From an uncultured Oscillibacter sp. (GTDB lineage: Bacteria > Bacillota > Clostridia > Oscillospirales > Oscillospiraceae): 5,993 bases of DNA. The notes below the pieces were generated by a model. That model ran no database searches and was not told where the DNA came from. It saw only the letters and a program-made list of their open reading frames with translations. Positions within the stretch are counted from its first letter, which is position 1. Every line of letters starts with the position of its first letter. The translations under genes were made by a program, and so were the position numbers. The stretch covers positions 1 to 5,993 of the forward strand of contig CALAAN010000437.1 of NCBI GenBank assembly GCA_937884915.1, written 5' to 3'. Below are positions 1 through 3,948 of the stretch, piece after piece.

Positions 1-626
1 ACCCGTATCTGTCCGAGGGCAAGAAGACCGTCTCGCTCGAGATCGCCGAGCAGCTCGACTGGAAGATGCCGGACTATCTCGCCATCTCCGTCGGCGACGG
101 CTGCACCATCGCGGGCGTGTGGAAGGGCCTCAAGGACCTGTACGCCATCGGCTTTATCGACAAGCTCCCGCGCCTCATTTCCGCGCAGGCCGAGGGGTGC
201 CATCCCATCAACCGCGCCATCGCGGAGAACAAGCCCTGGGAGCCGATGGAGGAGAACACGCTGGCCGACTCCATCGCCGTCGGCGTGCCGCGCAACGCGG
301 ACAAGGCGCTCATGGCGATCCGCGAGTCGAACGGCATCGTCGTGAACGTGACGGACGAGGAGATCATGGCGGCGCAGAAGCTGCTCGGCACGACCTGCGG
401 CGTCTTCGGCGAGCCTGCGGGTGTCACCGGCACGGCGGCGGTCAAAAAGCTCTGCGAGCAGGGCGTGCTCGGCGAGAATGACACGGTCGTCTCCGTCGTG
501 ACGGGCAACGGCCTCAAGGATGTGGCCAACGCCATCAAGTTCTGCGGCGAGCCGATGAGCCTGCCGAACGACCTCGACCTGCTCGTCGAAGAATTCGACA
601 AGCGCGGCATCAGGACCGAAGCGTAA
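1..626 (+). CDS. thrC: Threonine synthase, C-terminal part (5' end outside window)
   Basis: Threonine synthase is a cytoplasmic PLP enzyme that converts O-phospho-L-homoserine to L-threonine, the last step of threonine synthesis. The open frame enters from the left edge (first whole codon at base 3) and runs 207 residues to a TAA at 624-626; a full protein of this family is roughly 490 residues, so more than half is missing. Recognisable family segments, in fragment numbering, are PYLSEGKKT near the start, SVGDGCTIAG at about 29-38 (the glycine-rich loop expected to bind the PLP phosphate), QAEGCHPI at about 62-69, EPAGVTGTAAV at about 137-147, and TGNGLKD at about 167-173, the typical C-terminal signature. 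The catalytic Schiff-base lysine lies upstream and cannot be checked. Codons are strongly G/C-ending. The gene ends just before a hairpin terminator and faces the leftward operon. Family identity is confident; operon partners are outside the window. Confidence 0.95.
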   Translation, partial: PYLSEGKKTVSLEIAEQLDWKMPDYLAISVGDGCTIAGVWKGLKDLYAIGFIDKLPRLISAQAEGCHPINRAIAENKPWEPMEENTLADSIAVGVPRNADKALMAIRESNGIVVNVTDEEIMAAQKLLGTTCGVFGEPAGVTGTAAVKKLCEQGVLGENDTVVSVVTGNGLKDVANAIKFCGEPMSLPNDLDLLVEEFDKRGIRTEA

Positions 627-633
627 CAGAAAA

Positions 634-674
634 AGAAGAGCCCCGCGAACCGATTTGGTTCGCGAGGCTCTTCT
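634..674. terminator. Hairpin terminator shared by convergent genes
   Basis: Bases 634-651 pair with 657-674 in an 18-bp stem with one C/A mismatch (643/665) and a 5-nt loop (GATTT). The stem starts 8 bases after the thrC stop. Its right arm reaches base 674, which is also the last base of the TGA stop (complement of 674-676) of the leftward acyltransferase gene. Read leftward, the stem is followed by a T run (TTTTTCTG), making a good intrinsic terminator for the minus-strand operon. Read rightward, the stem is equally strong but the following sequence (CATACAAAATACTTTTT) has its T run about 12 bases late, so termination of thrC there is likely but less canonical. Confidence 0.85.
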
Positions 675-1729
675 CATACAAAATACTTTTTAACAAATGG
701 GATCTGGTGCAGCAGCGCCGAGACGAGGAACGACAGCGCGCCGATCAATAATGTCAGCAGGGGAACGGAGAAAAACACGTTGAGTGACAGCGTGTTGAAG
801 TGCAGAAAGATGTCGAACGATTCGATGAACAGCGGATGCACGAGGTACGCGCCAAAGCTCCAGCGGGACAGTGCGCGAATGCACCTGTGACACTTTTCGC
901 TTAAGTTCGGGAAGTTCAGATGCTCTTTGGCAAAGACGAACAGCCCCACGCAGACAAACAGTACATTGAGCGAGTCATAGCCGTAGAACAGCTCCGTCGC
1001 CGCGCCCTGCAAACGCGAGGCGAACGACGTCAGCGCGACCGTGAGGATGAAGCCGAGCACACCGAGCGCGTAAAGTACACGCTTCACTGTCAAGGAAAAC
1101 TCCTTGCGGACCAGATAGTAACCGAGCACAAAGTAGGGGACGAAGCCGAGCGTAAAATGATAATAGAACTTGCCCGTGAGCGCCTTGAATTCTGCGCAGT
1201 ACTGCCACGAGAAAAGCGATACGGCCGACGCGATCTGCGGCAGCAGGAACGTGAAGATGAGCGTGAGCAGCAGAAAATAGCGCAGGAGCTTTTCATCCCG
1301 CACGATGGGACGCAGAAACGGCACGATCAGATACAGTCCCACAATCATAAAAAGAAACCACATATGGTAGTGACCGTTGAAAAACTGCTGTGCAATCAGG
1401 TTCTTCGAACAGCCTTCAAAGTTTACCATGAAAACGGCATAGAGCGCCGACCAGAAGACAAACGCCGTGACAAGGCGAAAAACATTCTTTTTAAGGATGT
1501 GTGAAAGGCTCTGCGAGCCGGAGAGGAACAGCGAGCCGCTGATCATCACGAAAACCGGAACAGCCCAGCGCACGGCACTGTCGTAAAGGTTAAAGGCTTG
1601 CCATGCTCTTGTGTGAACGTCCGTGTCGGCCCAGTGCTGCGCGGACAGGTGCAGCACGATGACGGCGAAAGTCGCCAGAATGCGCAGTACGTCAAAATAC
1701 GCAATGCGCTGCGGTTGTGTATTCTCCAT
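674..1729 (-). CDS. Integral membrane acyltransferase, family 3 (WecH/YiaH-like)
   Basis: This 351-residue protein belongs to the acyltransferase-3 family, whose members move acyl groups (often acetyl) onto surface polysaccharides, peptidoglycan or other exported acceptors. About ten hydrophobic helices are visible, at roughly 12-30, 53-70, 84-103, 123-141, 150-170, 190-207, 217-236, 251-268, 290-309 and 316-338. Family features are the N-terminal FDVLRILATFAVIVLH (Arg16, His27 in the first helix), VPVFVMISGSLFL at 57-69, HMWFLFMIVGLYLIVPFLRP at 122-141, which resembles WecH-type proteins, and GAYLVHPLF near 293-301. Length is normal for a single-domain member without a periplasmic SGNH domain. 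The start lies 2 nt after the stop of the upstream membrane protein gene and has no recognisable Shine-Dalgarno, so translation is probably coupled. It is the last gene of the operon and ends in the hairpin. Codons look less G/C-rich than in its neighbours. The acceptor substrate cannot be deduced. Confidence 0.88.
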   Translation of the reverse strand: MENTQPQRIAYFDVLRILATFAVIVLHLSAQHWADTDVHTRAWQAFNLYDSAVRWAVPVFVMISGSLFLSGSQSLSHILKKNVFRLVTAFVFWSALYAVFMVNFEGCSKNLIAQQFFNGHYHMWFLFMIVGLYLIVPFLRPIVRDEKLLRYFLLLTLIFTFLLPQIASAVSLFSWQYCAEFKALTGKFYYHFTLGFVPYFVLGYYLVRKEFSLTVKRVLYALGVLGFILTVALTSFASRLQGAATELFYGYDSLNVLFVCVGLFVFAKEHLNFPNLSEKCHRCIRALSRWSFGAYLVHPLFIESFDIFLHFNTLSLNVFFSVPLLTLLIGALSFLVSALLHQIPFVKKYFV

Positions 1730-1731
1730 TG

Positions 1732-2247
1732 TTACGATTTGGCGGCACTTTCTTCCTCACTGGGTTCCGTCGGCGCGGCATCCTCCGCAGCGGGGGAGAC
1801 GGGCGCTTCCGCAGGCTCTGCCGCGGCAGCTTCGGCCTCCTGCGCCTGCTGCGCGGCCATGGCCTCGGCGCGGCCCTCTTCACGCGCCTGTTTTACGGCC
1901 TCCTCACGGGCCTTTTCTGCCTTGGCGCGCTCACGCTCGACCATGTGCTGGGCGTGCTTGTTTTGCAGCTTGAACACGAGCCGCAGCACGAGCACGAGCA
2001 CCACGACCGCAAGGCCGAGCCAGCTCCAGAACTTGAGCTCGAAGAGCGTCTTGACGGTCCAGTATTTTGCCTGCATGCCGAGGAAGCAGAACAGGATCGA
2101 CACGGCCAGCGCCGCGCCGAACAGCAGCACCCACAGCACCGACTTGACAGCGCTGCGCTTGCGCACGCGCAGGTGCGCGATCAAAAAAAGCAGACTCAGC
2201 AGAAAAAACGCAGGAAACTGCGCAAATAAAATCTCCCTCAGATCCAT
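1732..2247 (-). CDS. Hypothetical membrane protein with charged Ala/Glu-rich cytoplasmic tail
   Basis: I do not recognise this 171-residue protein. Three hydrophobic helices are visible at about 5-25, 36-58 and 73-93. The basic loop after the first helix (HLRVRKR, 25-31) and the basic stretch after the third suggest N-terminus out and C-terminus in. Residues about 94-145 are a highly charged Lys/Arg/Glu/Ala/Gln stretch likely to form a long helix or coiled coil, and 146-171 is an acidic Pro/Ala/Ser-rich tail that is probably disordered. No catalytic motif is seen. The start is supported by GAGGT at 2253-2257 five bases upstream of ATG, a signal that overlaps the stop codon of hydA, so the genes are 8 nt apart and surely co-transcribed. 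The acyltransferase gene begins 2 nt after its stop. That position hints at an accessory or scaffold role for one of the partners, but this is speculation. Confidence 0.8.
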   Translation of the reverse strand: MDLREILFAQFPAFFLLSLLFLIAHLRVRKRSAVKSVLWVLLFGAALAVSILFCFLGMQAKYWTVKTLFELKFWSWLGLAVVVLVLVLRLVFKLQNKHAQHMVERERAKAEKAREEAVKQAREEGRAEAMAAQQAQEAEAAAAEPAEAPVSPAAEDAAPTEPSEEESAAKS

Positions 2248-2252
2248 ATCTT

Positions 2253-2257
2253 ACCTC
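2253..2257 (-). promoter_or_regulatory. Ribosome binding site overlapping the hydA stop codon
   Basis: GAGGT on the minus strand lies 5 nt before the ATG of the 171-aa membrane protein and overlaps the TGA of hydA (2256-2258). Ribosomes finishing hydA would cover this site, which favours coupled translation. Confidence 0.7.
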
Positions 2258-3638
2258 ACAGTGCGCATTTGCCGCGCTTCAAGTATTCGCCCATCTTGCC
2301 GCCGACGACCTTGCCGCCGTCCACCTGCAAAGTGCCGCGCAGGTAGACCTTCGACACGCCGCCGTTCGTGCGGAAGCCCTCGAACGGAGTGTAGCCTGCC
2401 TTGGAGAGCATGTCCGCGCCGTGGAGCACATGGCTCGCGCCGGGATCGTAGACGACGATGTCGGCGTCGCTGCCCGAGGCGATGACGCCCTTGCGGGGGA
2501 AGAGACCGTAGAGTTTGGCGGGATTTTCGCTCAGCGCGCGGCAGACGCCGCCGAGCGAGAGCTTGTTTTCATTCGTCGCGATGGTGTAGACGACCTCGCC
2601 GCGCGTCTCGACGCCGGGAAGACCGCCGGGGATCTTCGTAAAGTCATCGCGGCCCATGTCCTTCTGCTCGAGCGTGAACGAGCAGTGGTCGGTCGAGATG
2701 GTCTGCACCTCGCCGCGGCGCAGCGCCTTCCAGAGCGCTTCGCTGTCCTCCTGCGAGCGGATGGGCGGCGCGCAGACGTAGCGCGCGGCGGACGAAAAGT
2801 CGGGATCGTAGTAAACGCCGTCGTCGAGCGCCAGATACTGCGGGCAGGTCTCGACATACACGGTCTGCCCGCGGCGGCGCGCCGCGGCGATCTCGGCGAG
2901 AGAGGCCCGGTTCGTCGTGTGGACGATGATGACGGGGGCGTCCGCCGCCTGCGCGATGCGCAGCAGCCGACCGACGGCCTCGGCCTCTAAATAATCGGGG
3001 CGGGAGATCGGGTGCGACACGACGTCCGCGCCAAGGCCGCTCGCCTTGAGCTCGGCGATGCGCGCGTCGATGACGCCCGCGTTCTCGCAGTGGACGCCCG
3101 CGATGCCGCCGCGGATCTTGAGCGCTTTCAGCGCGCGGTAGACCGCGCCGTCGCCGATCATCATGGCGGGGTAGGTGAGATACATCTTAAAGGACGTGAT
3201 GCCGGCGTCGAACATTGCGTCGAGCTCGGACTCGATGCTCTCGTTCCAGTCGTCGATGGTCATGTGGAAGCCGTAGTCGCAGTAGCACCCGCCGTCGGCC
3301 TTTTTATGCCAGAGATCAAGCCCATAGGCAAGGGATTCCCCTTTATTGGGGCAGGCGAAGTCGATGACCGTCGTCGTGCCGCCGCGGATGGCACTGCGGC
3401 TGCCGCTTTCAAAATCGTCGGCCGTCGTGGTGCTGCAAACGTCGAGATCGAAGTGCGTGTGCGCGTCGATGAAGCCGGGGAAGAGCATGCAGCCCGTCAC
3501 GTCGACGACCTCGCTCTGCGCGGCGAGCTCAGGCGGGATATGGCCGACTTTTTCGACCGTTTCCCCGTCGATGAGCACGTCGGCGCGGCGGCAGCCGCGT
3601 CCGCTGACGACATAGCCGCCCCGAAGCAGTGTTTTCAT
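2256..3638 (-). CDS. hydA: Dihydropyrimidinase / D-hydantoinase family amidohydrolase
   Basis: This is a cytoplasmic metal-dependent cyclic amidohydrolase that hydrolyses the ring amide of 5,6-dihydropyrimidines (giving N-carbamoyl-beta-amino acids) or 5-substituted hydantoins. At 460 residues it has normal length. The complete metal-ligand set can be read: His60 and His62 in GFIDAHTHFDL, Lys151 in SFKMYLTY (expected to be the carboxylated bridging lysine), His183 in VHCEN, His240 in IIVHTTN and Asp317 in STDHCSF. Further family signatures are ETCPQYL at 263-269, IPGGLPGVETR at 336-346, and the C-terminal NPAKLYGLFPRKGVIASGSD with ADIVVYDP. The ATG is supported by a perfect AGGAGGT (3646-3652) 7 nt upstream. 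It is the first gene of a three-gene leftward operon, divergent from a secreted nucleotidase. The motifs favour dihydropyrimidinase/hydantoinase over allantoinase or dihydroorotase, but substrate choice between dihydrouracil, hydantoins and other ureides cannot be settled from the sequence. In gut anaerobes, related proteins occur in purine- and pyrimidine-degradation gene sets; no other member is in this window. Confidence 0.93.
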   Translation of the reverse strand: MKTLLRGGYVVSGRGCRRADVLIDGETVEKVGHIPPELAAQSEVVDVTGCMLFPGFIDAHTHFDLDVCSTTTADDFESGSRSAIRGGTTTVIDFACPNKGESLAYGLDLWHKKADGGCYCDYGFHMTIDDWNESIESELDAMFDAGITSFKMYLTYPAMMIGDGAVYRALKALKIRGGIAGVHCENAGVIDARIAELKASGLGADVVSHPISRPDYLEAEAVGRLLRIAQAADAPVIIVHTTNRASLAEIAAARRRGQTVYVETCPQYLALDDGVYYDPDFSSAARYVCAPPIRSQEDSEALWKALRRGEVQTISTDHCSFTLEQKDMGRDDFTKIPGGLPGVETRGEVVYTIATNENKLSLGGVCRALSENPAKLYGLFPRKGVIASGSDADIVVYDPGASHVLHGADMLSKAGYTPFEGFRTNGGVSKVYLRGTLQVDGGKVVGGKMGEYLKRGKCAL

Positions 3639-3645
3639 GGAAGAA

Positions 3646-3652
3646 ACCTCCT
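3646..3652 (-). promoter_or_regulatory. Strong Shine-Dalgarno of hydA
   Basis: AGGAGGT on the minus strand is separated by 7 nt from the ATG (complement of 3636-3638). It fixes the hydA start and predicts efficient initiation. Confidence 0.85.
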
Positions 3653-3682
3653 CTGAAAAGAATAGTGTTCCAAATTAACAAA

Positions 3683-3711
3683 AGCATAGCATACTTTTTA
3701 CCTGATTTCCA
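3683..3711 (-). promoter_or_regulatory. Candidate promoter for the hydA operon
   Basis: On the minus strand, TGGAAA (complement of 3706-3711, 4 of 6 matches to TTGACA) is followed after 17 nt by TATGCT (complement of 3683-3688, 4 of 6 matches to TATAAT). TATGCT is preceded by TGC, as in an extended -10 element. Transcription would begin near 3676, giving a leader of about 38 nt that carries the Shine-Dalgarno. The distance is right, but each box is only moderate, so this is tentative. Confidence 0.4.
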
Positions 3712-3724
3712 TAGAGTTTGGAAA
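3706..3724. repeat. Inverted repeat TTTCCA-N7-TGGAAA, possible operator
   Basis: Perfect 6-bp arms at 3706-3711 and 3719-3724 are separated by 7 nt. One arm coincides with the candidate -35 box of the hydA promoter, a position where a dimeric regulator would block polymerase. No T run follows in either direction, so it is not a terminator. A 6-bp inverted repeat can occur by chance in AT-rich DNA. Confidence 0.35.
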
Positions 3725-3750
3725 AAATGTGAGATGCGCCAAGATTTTTG

Positions 3751-3762
3751 CCGAAAATTCGG
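3751..3762. repeat. Palindrome CCGAA-AA-TTCGG, possible operator
   Basis: Perfect 5-bp arms at 3751-3755 and 3758-3762 flank AA at the centre. The palindrome ends 12 bp before the -35 box of the rightward promoter, a typical place for an activator or repressor site. It is short, and no specific regulator family is recognised. Confidence 0.35.
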
Positions 3763-3774
3763 AACAATGCCGTA

Positions 3775-3803
3775 TTGAGAAAAAGACGCTCATACGATAC
3801 AAT
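3775..3803 (+). promoter_or_regulatory. Sigma-A-type promoter for the SLH nucleotidase
   Basis: TTGAGA at 3775-3780 (5 of 6 matches to TTGACA) is followed after exactly 17 bp by TACAAT at 3798-3803 (5 of 6 matches to TATAAT). Transcription would start near 3810, leaving an unusually long leader of about 139 nt before the ATG at 3949. This is the best promoter in the window. Confidence 0.6.
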
Positions 3804-3932
3804 AAAATCATACCACATTCCGCTTTGATCTGCGTAAAAACTGAACTTTTTTGGCGCGTTATTGATTCGGAACCCATGGAAGAAAGCTGCGCGCCGACGA
3901 GGACAGGACAGAGCAAGGCAGAGTGAAAAATT

Positions 3933-3939
3933 GAGGAGG
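3933..3939 (+). promoter_or_regulatory. Shine-Dalgarno of the SLH nucleotidase
   Basis: GAGGAGG lies 9 nt before the ATG at 3949-3951. It selects this start, which is followed directly by a signal peptide. Confidence 0.85.
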
Positions 3940-3948
3940 AAAAACACT

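Larger units (their letters stand above)
3639..3948. other. Divergent intergenic control region, AT-rich, no gene seen
   Basis: These 310 bp separate the starts of hydA (leftward) and the SLH nucleotidase (rightward). The part at about 3660-3860 is clearly richer in A/T than the flanking genes. It holds a good rightward promoter (3775-3803), a weaker leftward promoter candidate (3683-3711), inverted repeats at 3706-3724 and 3751-3762, and ribosome binding sites at both ends. Short open frames cross it on both strands, but none has a family-like sequence or a supported start, and the rightward one would run through the promoter. I see no tRNA, known riboswitch core or terminator here. Confidence 0.75.

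Noticed and set aside
74..610. A 178-codon minus-strand frame and a 120-codon plus-strand frame overlapping thrC.
   Set aside because: They are out-of-frame shadows of threonine synthase, whose motifs span the whole interval.
920..1504. A 194-codon plus-strand frame rich in Arg/Glu/Gln, and plus-strand frames at 1598-2485, opposite the acyltransferase and membrane protein genes.
   Set aside because: The charged composition is what antisense reading of hydrophobic membrane helices produces; no start signal or family is seen.
3012..3656. A 214-codon plus-strand open frame antisense to hydA, and a 189-codon one at 2421-2990.
   Set aside because: Both are Ala/Arg/Val/Asp-rich mirror frames of the well-supported hydA and have no start signal or family match.
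3679..3697. AAAAG-N9-CTTTT repeat and the GCATAGCATA near-duplication close to the hydA start.
   Set aside because: The arms are short A/T runs likely by chance, and neither forms a terminator. The segment is better read as part of the candidate -10 region.
3853..3895. GGCGCG...CGCGCC pairing as a possible riboswitch or attenuator.
   Set aside because: It is only 6 bp around a 31-nt loop, with no U tract and no conserved ligand-binding core, so it is not listed as a feature.
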